Assembly (NCBI GenBank): GCA_963747765.1
Contig: CAVVGH010000005.1
Coordinates: 1 to 64,000, forward strand
Length of the DNA: 64,000 nt
Source: VRUE01 sp963747765
GTDB lineage: Bacteria > Actinomycetota > Thermoleophilia > Solirubrobacterales > 70-9
Direction of reading: 5' to 3'
Each line of letters begins with the position of its first letter. Position 1 is the first letter of the stretch. A model generated the notes under the pieces. That model was not told the DNA's origin. It was given only the letters and a program-made list of their open reading frames with translations, and ran no database searches. Positions 15,808 through 23,120 of this stretch are shown one piece after another. Both the position numbers and the translations under genes were made by a program.

Positions 15808-16778
15808 GGGTTGATCTGAATGGCGAGCGGCGTGAGCTGGCCGACGGCGCGACGCTTGCCGACGCCGTTCGGGCCAGTGGCGTCGACGACGAGGCGAGAG
15901 GCGTCGCGGTTGCGCTCGACGGGGCGGTGGTTCCCCGCGGCGAGTGGGGCTCGACTCAGCTGGCGGACGGCCACAGGGTCGAGGTGCTGGCGGCGATCCA
16001 GGGCGGAGCGGAATCCTGGGAGCTGGGCGGGCGCGAGTGGTCGTCGCGGTTGATCGCCGGGACGGGAGGGTTCCGCTCGCTCGAGCAGATGGAGCAGGCG
16101 CTGGCCGCCACCGGCGCTGAGATCGTCACCGTCGCGCTGCGCCGCGTCGACCCCGGCGCCCGCGGATCGGTTCTCGATGTGATCGACCGGCTGGGGCTGT
16201 TCGCGCTGCCCAACACGGCCGGCTGCTTCACGGCGCGCGACGCCGTTCGCACTGCGCAGCTCGCCCGCGAGGCGCTTGGCACCGACTGGATCAAGCTGGA
16301 GGTGATCGGCGACGACCGCACGCTCTACCCCGACGCGGTGGAGCTGCTCGACGCGGCCGAGACGCTTGTCGCCGACGGCTTCACCGTTCTCCCCTACACC
16401 AACGACGATCCGATCCTTGCCCGTCGCCTGGAGCAGGCGGGATGCGCCGCGGTGATGCCGCTCGGCTCGCCGATCGGATCGGGGGCTGGCATCAACAACC
16501 CCTACAACATCGCGATCATCGCCGAGCACGCCGAGGTCCCGGTCGTCCTCGACGCGGGGATCGGGACCGCCTCCGACGCGGCGCTGGCCATGGAGCTGGG
16601 CTGCGACGCCGTGCTGGTGGCCAGCTCGATCTTCGGCGCCGAGGACCCGGCTGCGATGGCCGTCGCAATGCGCGGCGCGGTGGCCGCCGGCCGGGCGGCC
16701 CGCGGCGCGGGTCGCATCCCGCGCCGCACCCACGCCAGTGCCTCGACTCCTCAGCAGGGCCTGCCCGAGCTGTCCTGA
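15804..16778 (+). CDS. thiSG: ThiS-ThiG fusion: sulfur carrier protein / thiazole synthase
   Basis: The 324-residue product combines two thiazole-pathway proteins. Residues 1-68 are ThiS (beta-grasp sulfur carrier): MRVDLNGERREL, AVALDGAVVPRGEW and the end VLAAIQGG with the Gly67-Gly68 pair that normally forms the free C-terminus. Residues 69-324 are ThiG: LIAGTGGF, LPNTAGC, WIKLEVIGDD with Lys164 as the Schiff-base lysine, PLGSPIGSGAGINNP and VLDAGIGTASDAA. Because the Gly-Gly is internal, thiocarboxylate transfer in the usual way would need cleavage after Gly68 or another mechanism. I see no frameshift or stop between the domains; fusions of this kind are annotated elsewhere as bifunctional proteins. 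Confidence 0.93.
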   Translation: MRVDLNGERRELADGATLADAVRASGVDDEARGVAVALDGAVVPRGEWGSTQLADGHRVEVLAAIQGGAESWELGGREWSSRLIAGTGGFRSLEQMEQALAATGAEIVTVALRRVDPGARGSVLDVIDRLGLFALPNTAGCFTARDAVRTAQLAREALGTDWIKLEVIGDDRTLYPDAVELLDAAETLVADGFTVLPYTNDDPILARRLEQAGCAAVMPLGSPIGSGAGINNPYNIAIIAEHAEVPVVLDAGIGTASDAALAMELGCDAVLVASSIFGAEDPAAMAVAMRGAVAAGRAARGAGRIPRRTHASASTPQQGLPELS

Positions 16779-16809
16779 TCTTCGCCCGGCTCGGAGGGCG
16801 CCCGGCGTG

Positions 16810-16838
16810 TGGACCTCTCGGCCCATCGGCGTCTACGA
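16810..16838 (+). promoter_or_regulatory. Probable original tRNA-Lys promoter, now orphaned at attL
   Basis: TGGACC and TACGAT are separated by 18 bp and followed after about 12 bp by the tRNA-Lys 5' half at 16850, a good sigma70-like layout for a stable RNA gene. After integration this promoter drives only the truncated 5' half. The match to consensus is moderate, so it is a candidate only. Confidence 0.4.
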
Positions 16839-16849
16839 TGGGCCCCTTC

Positions 16850-16890
16850 GCCCCCGTAGCTCAGTTGGTTAGAGCGGCGGCCTTTTAAGC
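16850..16890 (+). repeat. attL: 5' half of tRNA-Lys
   Basis: These 41 bp are identical to the first 41 bp of the intact tRNA-Lys gene at 23014-23054 and include the acceptor 5' strand, D arm and anticodon. Identity stops after AAGC: here GTTGAGG follows, while the intact gene continues CGCGCGG. The remnant cannot fold as a tRNA. Confidence 0.95.
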
Positions 16891-17169
16891 GTTGAGGCTA
16901 CTCCCGGATTTGGCTCTAGCAGTGGGATTGAGCCACTTTCAACAGCGGCGGATTCGGTCGGATTCGGCCCGTTTCGGAGGGGTTTGGGCAGCGGGCCGGT
17001 CCCGCTGCCCATTGACCCCCTCCCCCTTCTCGGATGGAAACGCGCCGCCGACCCTGCGCGCACAACGGACCCATGCGCACGCTACACCTGAAAATCGGCG
17101 GGAAGTCGTAACGAGCGTTGGGACTTCTGCGCCCAAGACGGGCGCTGGAGTCAGGCGAAGGGGACCGCA
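16891..17169. other. Left end of the element without a credible gene
   Basis: No reading frame here looks coding on either strand. The only pattern is a short direct repeat, GGATTCGGTC/GGATTCGGCC, at about 16948-16970. It may hold part of the original attP arm-binding sites for the integrase; I cannot identify them. Confidence 0.4.
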
Positions 17170-17895
17170 TCACGGAACGGAATCGAATTCGACCTCACGC
17201 TCGATTCGTTCCGCCCCCGGTTGATCACATGAGCCGTTGCCAAGGTCGGCGGCAGCGTCGAGCATCACTAGCTTCATCGGCTTGGTGCCGTACCTCGCAT
17301 GCGGATGTGCGCGATAGATCCGAATCAGGTGGTCTATGTCTTCTTCTTCGACAAGCCCCCCGTACACGGACTGATTTATGGCTCCTTCGGTCGCGCGCTT
17401 GACGTTGCCGTTGCCGACGCCGCTCACGCCCATTTCCGCCTCTGCCACTTCGGCTTCCCTTGCCCCGCCACACGCGAGATGGATATCCGCTAGAGCTTCG
17501 CTTACCCAATACACGTCGCCCGCCACTCCGGTGCTCAAGCGTTCCGGCCGACTTGGCGTGACCGCCGCCGGTTTAATGGAATGAGCATCGCGTGGGGTCT
17601 GAGGATTTGCGATTTGCTCAGGGCCACTGCTTCCGTGCGTCCCCCCACTGCGTTGATTCAAAGCGAGTGCCGCAATAGCAATCACAATTCCAGCGGCGAC
17701 CAACCACGGCCACCGTGCAATTAGCCCAGTCCGCACGCTCAGGCTGTCTTGCCTCATGGGATCGGGAGAGTTCCCCGACGCAGGGTCCGCATGAACGTGA
17801 TCTGTCCAGAGCTTGCCGTCCCACCAGCGCAGATCGGTCCCTTCCGGGTCGGGATACCAACCGGCGGGCGGCGGGGGCGGGGTTGATGGTGGCAT
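17170..17895 (-). CDS. DUF2510 membrane-anchored protein
   Basis: The 241-residue product opens with a proline-rich leader and the DUF2510 signature PAGWYPDPEGTDLRWWDGKLWT (residues 10-31). A transmembrane helix (WPWLVAAGIVIAIAALAL, about 63-80) follows, then an external domain of about 150 residues with three Cys (HLACGG, GSCDQP). The DUF2510 motif is usually cytosolic and close to the membrane; its function is unknown. It is the last gene of a leftward cluster with a smaller DUF2510 protein and two lipoprotein-like genes, all cargo of the integrated element. No enzymatic motif is visible. Confidence 0.75.
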   Translation of the reverse strand: MPPSTPPPPPAGWYPDPEGTDLRWWDGKLWTDHVHADPASGNSPDPMRQDSLSVRTGLIARWPWLVAAGIVIAIAALALNQRSGGTHGSSGPEQIANPQTPRDAHSIKPAAVTPSRPERLSTGVAGDVYWVSEALADIHLACGGAREAEVAEAEMGVSGVGNGNVKRATEGAINQSVYGGLVEEEDIDHLIRIYRAHPHARYGTKPMKLVMLDAAADLGNGSCDQPGAERIEREVEFDSVP

Positions 17896-17914
17896 GGCAC
17901 ACCCTCACATTGCT

Positions 17915-18220
17915 TTATGGGCCTTCATATATACGCGTGGGGACCTCTAGCTTTTCGCTTTCTGCCTGGATGCGATCGGTCTTGTCGGTAATATGAGCCG
18001 CCGCGTATATCAAGATAGCCGCGAGGGCCAGAACCACAATTATCCGGAGAATCCCTTGATATACGTCGCACTCCGTCTGCGTGGGTTTCGCGAACGGAGT
18101 TCCTCGCTCAGACTGGTGCTGCGTCCACCTTTCTCCGTCCCACCAGCGCAGCTCCGATCCCTCGGGGTCCGGGTACCAACCGGCAGGGGGTGGCTGGGGC
18201 GGTGGCGTTGATTGCTGCAT
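17915..18220 (-). CDS. Small DUF2510 membrane protein
   Basis: From ATG 18220 the product is 101 residues: MQQSTPPPQPPPAGWYPDPEG, the DUF2510 core RWWDGERWT, a short linker with one Cys, a single helix (ILRIIVVLALAAILIYAAAHI) and a charged tail. Its DUF2510 box is nearly identical to that of the next gene downstream, so the two probably arose by duplication. The frame is open upstream to 18349, but that part is basic and shows no relation to the family. Function unknown; cargo of the element. Confidence 0.72.
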   Translation of the reverse strand: MQQSTPPPQPPPAGWYPDPEGSELRWWDGERWTQHQSERGTPFAKPTQTECDVYQGILRIIVVLALAAILIYAAAHITDKTDRIQAESEKLEVPTRIYEGP

Positions 18221-18272
18221 TGCGAATCTACCCTGGTCGATGGCCGTTGACAATGGTTGAGGCCGGGCGGTC

Positions 18273-18527
18273 CTAGCAGGACGGATCGTCGCGAAACTCC
18301 GCCGTCTGGCAGAGGTATTCCTTCGTCTCCTGGTAGGTCGGTGGCCCACTGTGGTCGAGTTGCTGTTCTGCTTGTTCCAACCCTTCGGCGCTCGAATCCG
18401 CGCACCCTTGGACGACTCCCATGATGAGGAGCACCCCGACGATCAACGCAGACAGCCTTGTCCCGAGCCGCGATGAAAGTCCTAGCTCGCTGGAGCGATT
18501 GCGGTGGTCGGCATTGCGATCAAGCAT
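18273..18527 (-). CDS. Small secreted or lipoprotein-like protein
   Basis: An 84-residue product with a basic N-terminus, a hydrophobic stretch LSALIVGVLLIMGVVQ and then GCADSS. The Cys after Gly makes a loose lipobox (VVQGC), so it may be lipid-modified. The mature part is about 45 polar residues with two further Cys (YLCQTAEF, DDPSC). No family recognised. It lies in the leftward cargo group with a similar small lipoprotein gene just upstream. Confidence 0.5.
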   Translation of the reverse strand: MLDRNADHRNRSSELGLSSRLGTRLSALIVGVLLIMGVVQGCADSSAEGLEQAEQQLDHSGPPTYQETKEYLCQTAEFRDDPSC

Positions 18528-18539
18528 TGATGTTCCTCG

Positions 18540-18740
18540 TTACGGGACCGGCCGAATTTCGATAGTGGTCGTCCCTGCGTCGTTGTCGCTGGCCTGTCCA
18601 AGAGGACAGGGCGTGGCGTAGGGGTTTTCTTTGCAGTAGGCATCCTTCGCCGCGAGGTCGTCAGACAGACATCCGCTGAAGGCGATGGCTGCTATGCCGG
18701 CCAGCAGAGCTAGGGAGACGTGGCGAAGCACGAAGGTCAC
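18540..18740 (-). CDS. Small putative lipoprotein
   Basis: The 66-residue product has a clear signal peptide, VLRHVSLALLAGIAAIAFSGC, with lipobox FSGC, and a mature part of about 43 residues with Cys pairs (DAYCKENPYATPCPLG). Probably anchored to the outer face of the membrane. The mature part of the neighbouring gene product has a similar Cys-containing, Tyr-containing pattern. No known family. Confidence 0.55.
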   Translation of the reverse strand: MTFVLRHVSLALLAGIAAIAFSGCLSDDLAAKDAYCKENPYATPCPLGQASDNDAGTTTIEIRPVP

Positions 18741-19165
18741 GCGCCGATTATCGGCAACTCCGGACAGAGACTAAAGGCTTTGTCTGCATCGGATCGGACC
18801 CCAACGCACCTGAGCGGGGGTGTCCGGCCGCGAAGGGGCGAGTGCAGCAGTGCGTGACCTGCCCCCGGTCCACCAGGACCGGGGCTACCCCGCGCTTCAT
18901 CAATTCGGCGGGGTAGAGCCGATTCCGGCGCATTCCGCAAAAACGACATGAAGCGGAGCTTCCGTCCGGTGTTTTCGGCAAGATTCCGAGCTAGAGCTTT
19001 CAGGCTCGCACCGTTTCAACGGGCCGCCTCCGGGGCGGCCCGTGTGCTTCCGTCCGATCTTCCACCTACCGTCGATTCCGAAACAGTGCAGCGTCAACCT
19101 GAAAGCCCACATTGAGCACCTCCCGCTTTTCACTGACAGGGGAGAACGGTCTTCCGCATGTAACG
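18741..19165. other. Divergent intergenic region in the element
   Basis: The stretch lies between the leftward cargo genes and the rightward replication/integration genes. Open frames exist on both strands but have no coding character I trust. A GC-rich stem GGGCCGCC/GGCGGCCC lies at 19021-19041 without a T-tract. Promoters for both directions are expected here but none is clear. Confidence 0.45.
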
Positions 19166-19510
19166 ATGGCCCCCCCTTCCGTATGGGAAGGACCGGATGC
19201 TCCGCCGATTCCCGGCTCGCCGCCAAGCCCCGAGGCGCGGGAGCGCGAGGCGCGGGAAGTCGAGGAGTTGACCCGAGCGCTTGCGGAGTACACCAGCGAT
19301 GCTTCCCGGCGAACAATTTCGCGCACGGTTGTTTGCTCTCGGCCTCGCGAGCGGCGCGGACGGGCGTCTTCACGAAGGAGCGCACACCGCACCCGCCGCC
19401 GCCCGTCGCGATGTAGGTCAAGCGGCTCCGACGACGACCCCGGAGAATCTGACCCCGACGACCATCGTCTCCCGCCGGTCGTCGGGGACACAGCGGGAGC
19501 GGTTCAGTGA
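19166..19510 (+). CDS. Hypothetical small protein upstream of the ATPase gene
   Basis: From ATG 19166 the product has 114 residues. The first 45 residues (MAPPSVWEGPDAPPIPGS, then a charged helix EAREREAREVEELTRALAEYTS) look like a real protein; the second half is Arg/Ser-rich and resembles an out-of-frame reading. The stop overlaps the GTG start of the ATPase gene (GTGA), which supports it as the preceding gene. Another frame (19299-19562) looks more protein-like in the second half, so a frameshift near 19300 is possible. Low certainty. Confidence 0.4.
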   Translation: MAPPSVWEGPDAPPIPGSPPSPEAREREAREVEELTRALAEYTSDASRRTISRTVVCSRPRERRGRASSRRSAHRTRRRPSRCRSSGSDDDPGESDPDDHRLPPVVGDTAGAVQ

Positions 19511-20649
19511 CGACCGATCCTCAGTATCTGGCGCGTCAGGCCGAACGCAACGGCGATGCTGACGATGCGCGAAGGCTGACCCTTCGACCGTATAGCAAGG
19601 TCAAGGTTGAGGACACGCGCTGGGCTTGGCGAGATCGCATTCCGCTCGGGGCGCTGACGCTGCTCGCCGGTCGGCAGGGGCTGGGCAAGAGCACGCTCCT
19701 GACCAGCATTGCCGCCGATCTCTCCCGCGGGCGACTGCCGGGGGACTTGCATGGTGAGCCAGCGACCGTCCTCATGGCGAGCTTCGAGGATTCCCCCTCG
19801 ACCGTGGCGGCACGGTTGCTTGCCGCCGACGCCGACGGAGACAGAGTTGTCGAGCTTGGCCTGGCCGAGGCCGGTCAACCCGACCTGCTCACGCTTCCGG
19901 CGGACGCGGGCTTGATTGCGGAGGCCGTTAAGGAACACGGCGCGAAGGCGGTGATCGTTGACCCCGTAATGGCCGCGCTGGCAGGCCGGGTGGATTCGCA
20001 CCGCGATCAGGATGTGCGGCGGGCGCTCGCTCCATTCGTACAGCTTGCGGCGGAGGCCGACCTTGCCGTTATCGGAGTTCTCCACCTTCGTAAGGGCGGG
20101 GCGGCTGAGGCTTTGGATCGAATCTCAGGCTCGGTTGCGTTCACGGCGGCGGCACGCTCTGTCCTTGCATTCGGCCAGGACCCCGACGCGGCTGATGACT
20201 CACCAGATCGAATTCTGGCGCACGCGAAGTCGAACCTTGGCCCAGTCGCCCTCTCGCTTTCATACCGCGTCGAGCCTGTCACGGTCGAGTGGGACGGCTG
20301 CGAGGTGCGAACGGTGCGACTCGTATCCAACGGCGAGTGCGAACTCACCGCGAGCGATCTGCTTGTGTCCCCGGTTGCGACGGATCGCAGCGAGGTCGAG
20401 ATCGCCGCCGAGTGGCTCACGGATAAGCTGGCGGACGGCCAGTGGCGGCAGAGCCGGGCCGTCAAGGCGGCAGCGAAGGCCGTTGGAATCTCGGAGCGCA
20501 CGCTTCAGCGAGCAAAGCAACGGCTCGGCGTGGAGGACCGCCGCGAGGGCTACCCCGCCGTTTCCGAATGGCGCTTGCCAGTCGCGCCAGGGAAGGACGG
20601 CGCAGCTAACCTGGGGCGTCTGGCGCAACCCGCTCATCCTGCTTTATAG
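19507..20649 (+). CDS. RepA-like AAA/RecA-fold ATPase
   Basis: A 380-residue protein starting at GTG 19507. The ATPase core begins at about residue 46 with PLGALTLLAGRQGLGKST (Walker A at 54-62), continues with MASFEDSPSTVAARL and Walker B-like KAVIVDPVMA, and ends with VIGVLHLRKGG and sensor region SGSVAFTAAARSVL. This is the RepA/AAA_25 pattern of hexameric plasmid replication helicases. The C-terminal 100 residues carry a helix-turn-helix-like segment (SRAVKAAAKAVGISERTLQRAKQRLG). In this setting it is probably the replication protein of the integrated element. Gene intact. Confidence 0.82.
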   Translation: MTTDPQYLARQAERNGDADDARRLTLRPYSKVKVEDTRWAWRDRIPLGALTLLAGRQGLGKSTLLTSIAADLSRGRLPGDLHGEPATVLMASFEDSPSTVAARLLAADADGDRVVELGLAEAGQPDLLTLPADAGLIAEAVKEHGAKAVIVDPVMAALAGRVDSHRDQDVRRALAPFVQLAAEADLAVIGVLHLRKGGAAEALDRISGSVAFTAAARSVLAFGQDPDAADDSPDRILAHAKSNLGPVALSLSYRVEPVTVEWDGCEVRTVRLVSNGECELTASDLLVSPVATDRSEVEIAAEWLTDKLADGQWRQSRAVKAAAKAVGISERTLQRAKQRLGVEDRREGYPAVSEWRLPVAPGKDGAANLGRLAQPAHPAL

Positions 20650-20710
20650 AGCCGGAATCCGATGAGGCTCGCAGCCAGTCGCGCCAGGGAGTGGACCCTG
20701 GCGCGACTGG
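20578..20710. repeat. Three copies of a 15-mer around the end of the ATPase gene
   Basis: CCAGTCGCGCCAGGG occurs at 20578-20592 and again at 20675-20689, and its exact inverse occurs at 20696-20710, so the last two form a perfect 15-bp palindrome with a 6-nt loop. The first copy is inside the 3' end of the ATPase gene. This could be a replication or excisionase binding site, or a stem-loop ending the ATPase transcript. The repeats are seen directly; the role is inferred. Confidence 0.7.
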
Positions 20711-20818
20711 CGGAGCCGATGCACCTTGCCGCTATGCCAGCGACCGGCCAACGGACTACCTCGGGGCAGGGGGCAAACGATTCTGCGGAACCTGTCACCC
20801 AAGCGGGGGGTCGTGAGA

Positions 20819-21187
20819 ATGCCTTCGGCCTCGCACGGCGCATCCCGCGCAACCGTTCACCTTGACGATGACTCTGTGAATGCCGTTGCTGAGCGAGTGG
20901 TCGAACTGCTTCGCGATAGGTCTATGGGCTCCCAGTTGATCGACACTGCTGAGGTTGCTCGCCGGTTCAGCCTTTCGCGCGATTACGTGTACGCCCACGC
21001 TGACGAACTTGGAGCAGTGAGATTGGGTTCTGGTCCGAAGGCACGGTTGCGGTTCGATCCCACCAAGGTAGCCGAGGTGTTACGAAGTTCGTCAGAGGGT
21101 GAGTCAGGACCCAAACGAGCCGCCGTTCGTCCCGTTTGTAGGGGGCGGGGAGTAACACTGTTACCTATTCGCGGGGTGTCACCATGA
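20819..21187 (+). CDS. Helix-turn-helix protein, excisionase/MerR-like
   Basis: From ATG 20819 (a GGGGGG run lies 8 bp upstream) the product is 122 residues. The middle part reads LIDTAEVARRFSLSRDYVYAHADELGAVRLG, then RLRFDPTKVAEVL, the winged-helix pattern of phage excisionases and HTH_17 proteins. Its position just upstream of the integrase fits a Xis role: directing excision or repressing the int promoter. The last 30 residues (ESGPKRAAVRPVCRGRG) are basic and disordered; the DNA there also carries a palindrome. Confidence 0.7.
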   Translation: MPSASHGASRATVHLDDDSVNAVAERVVELLRDRSMGSQLIDTAEVARRFSLSRDYVYAHADELGAVRLGSGPKARLRFDPTKVAEVLRSSSEGESGPKRAAVRPVCRGRGVTLLPIRGVSP

Positions 21188-21209
21188 CGGCGGTAAGTCA
21201 CACTGTTAC
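21152..21209. promoter_or_regulatory. Candidate operator repeats
   Basis: GTAACACTGTTAC at 21152-21164 is a palindrome around one base, and the 10-mer ACACTGTTAC recurs at 21200-21209, 45 bp further on. They lie at the end of the HTH gene and ahead of the gene pair 21364-22994, a natural site for the HTH protein to bind. No experimental or family evidence beyond position. Confidence 0.4.
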
Positions 21210-21363
21210 TGTTGGACGGATAGGCAGGTTGTGAAGGGTGGGAAAGTGTGTACCGTGGCGCGGTAGGCGGGCTGCGTGGAACTGTGCGCTGTCTGAGAGA
21301 AGCGGCTCCCGGCGGCGGGTGAACGCCAACCGGGAGCCTGACCACAAGGAGGCAGTGCTCCTC

Positions 21364-21762
21364 ATGGCTAGACTTGATCCTACGGGCGGCGGCTCTGCCG
21401 TCGCTCTCACGATCCCGCCCGCTGACGCGGGCTTTCTGAGGCGGACCTTCGGGATGGCGCTCGGCGGCATCCGCGACGACCTCGCCGAGTACGCGGACGT
21501 GCTCGCCGACCCGGGCTCTCTGCGGCGAGAAGAAGCCGTCTACGAGACGCTGCTGGCGGCGCTCGATAGCGGCTCGGTCGTCGTCAGGGACGACACGCGC
21601 TGCGTGCTCTGCGATCTGGCGGTGATGATCGACCGCGAGAACGAATACGCCCGCGTCGTCGCCGAGCACGCGGCGTTGCTCGGCCTGCGCAGGCAAGTCT
21701 GCGAGGGCGCAGAGCAGGTGGAGGGCGGAGTCAGCGCTTCGCATCCTAGGGGCGACGACTGA
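21364..21762 (+). CDS. Hypothetical protein coupled to the integrase
   Basis: From ATG 21364 the product is 132 residues. An AAGGAGG sequence lies 11 bp upstream. The N-terminal part (LTIPPADAGFLRRTFGMALGGIRDDLAEYADVL) and the middle (YETLLAALDSGSVVVRDD) look like a compact helical protein; CVLCDLAV holds a CxxC pair. The stop overlaps the integrase start (TGATG), so the two were co-translated. No family recognised. Confidence 0.6.
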   Translation: MARLDPTGGGSAVALTIPPADAGFLRRTFGMALGGIRDDLAEYADVLADPGSLRREEAVYETLLAALDSGSVVVRDDTRCVLCDLAVMIDRENEYARVVAEHAALLGLRRQVCEGAEQVEGGVSASHPRGDD

Positions 21763-22994
21763 TGGCGCGCAAAGCGACTGGCGGCGTCATAGAGCCGAAG
21801 GACGGACGGGGGTGGGCGATCCGCTTCCGCGCCTACGGCAAGCGCCGGTCAGTCACGCTCGGAAGCTCTGGGGAAGGCTGGAACCGCGAGAAGGCCGAGG
21901 AAAAGCTGCGGCACGTACTGGCGGACGTAGAGCGGGGCATCTGGCAACCGCATGAACCGGCGGCGGCTGTCGAGGCTCCGGCAGAAGTGCCGACATTCCA
22001 CGAGTTTGCATCGGAGTGGATGGCGGCTCGACGGCCAGAGCTACGCCCCCGGACGATCAAGGATTACGAATGGGCGCTGAGCTATCACTTGCTGCCCTTC
22101 TTCAAAGGTCACCTGCTGCCGGAGATCACTGTGGCCGAGGTGGACCGCTACAAGCAGGCGAAGGTGCGGGAGGGGAAGCTCGCGGCTCCGCAGATCAACA
22201 AGTCGCTCAAGCGGCTCTCTCAGATTCTCGACCTTGCGGTCGATTACGGCCACCTGCCGAGCAACCCGGCGGCGTCGAAAGGTGGGCGGCGACGGGTCAA
22301 GGAGCCTGCGCCCGCGCCGGACCTGGGTGGAGCCTGAGCAGCTAATGGCGCTGCTCGACGCCGCGCCCAAAGAGGCACCGTGCAGTCCTTGCGACCCTGG
22401 CCGGGGCTGGCCTGCGAGTGGGGGAGTTGTGCGCGCTCGACTGGCGCGATCTCGACCTCGCCACCGGCACGCTGACCGTGCAGGAGTCGAAGACGCCGGC
22501 CGGGCGACGGGAAGTCGATCTGCCATCCGGGCTTGGTCACCGAGCTATGGAACTTGGCGGCGACCAATTCCGCAGACTGCTCCCGATGATCCGGTCTTCG
22601 TCGGCAGGCGTGGCGACTCGGCAGACCCCCGACAACGTTGGACGGCGGCTCAAGTCGGCGATTGACAAGGCCAACGTCCAGCTTGAGGAGGCCGGTATCG
22701 CCTCGATCTAGCGAGCGGGTGTCCCCGCACTCCCTGCGACGCACCTACGCCTCGCTGCGCTTCGCTTGCGGGGACGACCCGGTCTACGTCGCCGAACAAG
22801 GGGGATGGGCGGACCCCGCGTTTCCGATCAAGGTCTACGCTAAGGCGGTGAAACGCCGCGACCGACTCTCTGGAGCGCACCGCGAAGCCTTCGATGCCGC
22901 CCTCCAATGGGCAGCAATGGGCAGCGGAGCGGGCAATGAGCCATTCGGGGCGTCGGCTGTGGTAGACAACGTGGTCGAGGAAACGGCTAGCTAG
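21762..22994 (+). pseudogene. int: Tyrosine recombinase (phage-type integrase), frameshifted
   Basis: The reading moves through all three frames. 21762 to about 22315 gives an intact N-terminal part (AP2-like KRRSVTLGSSGEGWNREKAEEKL, then SAM-like core-binding domain TFHEFASEWMAARRPELRPRTIKDYEWAL). The text then shifts frame for WVEPEQLMALLDAAP, again for RVGELCALDWRDLDL (first catalytic Arg), and again for HSLRRTYASL (His and second Arg) and VYAKAVKRRDRL (catalytic Tyr). All catalytic residues are present but not in one frame. The gene ends 19 bp before attR, the normal position. Neighbouring genes are intact, so decay is more likely than sequencing error, though the latter is not excluded. 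Confidence 0.88.
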
Positions 22995-23013
22995 AGCCGA
23001 AATCTAGCCTTCT

Positions 23014-23054
23014 GCCCCCGTAGCTCAGTTGGTTAGAGCGGCGGCCTTTTAAGC
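23014..23054 (+). repeat. attR: direct repeat shared with 16850-16890
   Basis: The right-hand copy of the 41-bp core forms the 5' half of the intact tRNA-Lys gene. One base upstream the two copies already differ (C at 16849, T at 23013), so the repeat begins exactly at the first tRNA base. Confidence 0.95.
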
Positions 23055-23087
23055 CGCGCGGCCCGGGTTCGAGTCCCGGCGGGGGCA
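23014..23087 (+). tRNA. tRNA-Lys (anticodon UUU)
   Basis: A complete 74-nt cloverleaf: acceptor GCCCCCG with CGGGGGC plus discriminator A, D arm AGCTCAGTTGGTTAGAGC, anticodon arm GCGGC-CTTTTAA-GCCGC (anticodon TTT), T arm CCGGG-TTCGAGT-CCCGG. No CCA is encoded. The first 41 bases come from the integrated element and the last 33 from the chromosome, so its promoter must now lie in element DNA at the end of the broken integrase gene. Confidence 0.97.
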
Positions 23088-23120
23088 CTGCCGAGGCTCG
23101 CAGACGTGTAGCGGGTCGAG

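Larger units (their letters stand above)
16850..23054 (+). mobile_element. Integrated genetic element in tRNA-Lys (about 6.2 kb)
   Basis: The element lies between the two 41-bp direct repeats. Its modules are a leftward cargo block of DUF2510 and small lipoprotein genes, and a rightward block of a small ORF, a RepA/RecA-like ATPase, an HTH protein of the excisionase type, an unknown gene and a tyrosine integrase next to attR. That order resembles a minimal actinomycete integrative element (Int-Xis-replication protein) or a plasmid-derived island. The integrase is broken by several frameshifts, so it is probably immobile. Unusually, the repeated part is the 5' half of the tRNA, so the element and not the chromosome now supplies the 5' half and upstream region of the functional gene. 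Confidence 0.9.

Noticed and set aside
16850..16890. A second tRNA-Lys gene
   Set aside because: Only the 5' half is present; the following sequence cannot form the anticodon 3' strand or T arm.
16892..17224. 110-residue plus-strand frame at the left end of the element
   Set aside because: Starts in the att region, no coding character, antisense to the end of the DUF2510 gene.
18737..18949. Small minus-strand frame overlapping the lipoprotein gene
   Set aside because: The 4-bp overlap is suggestive but the product is Pro/Arg/Gly noise, without ribosome binding site or structure.
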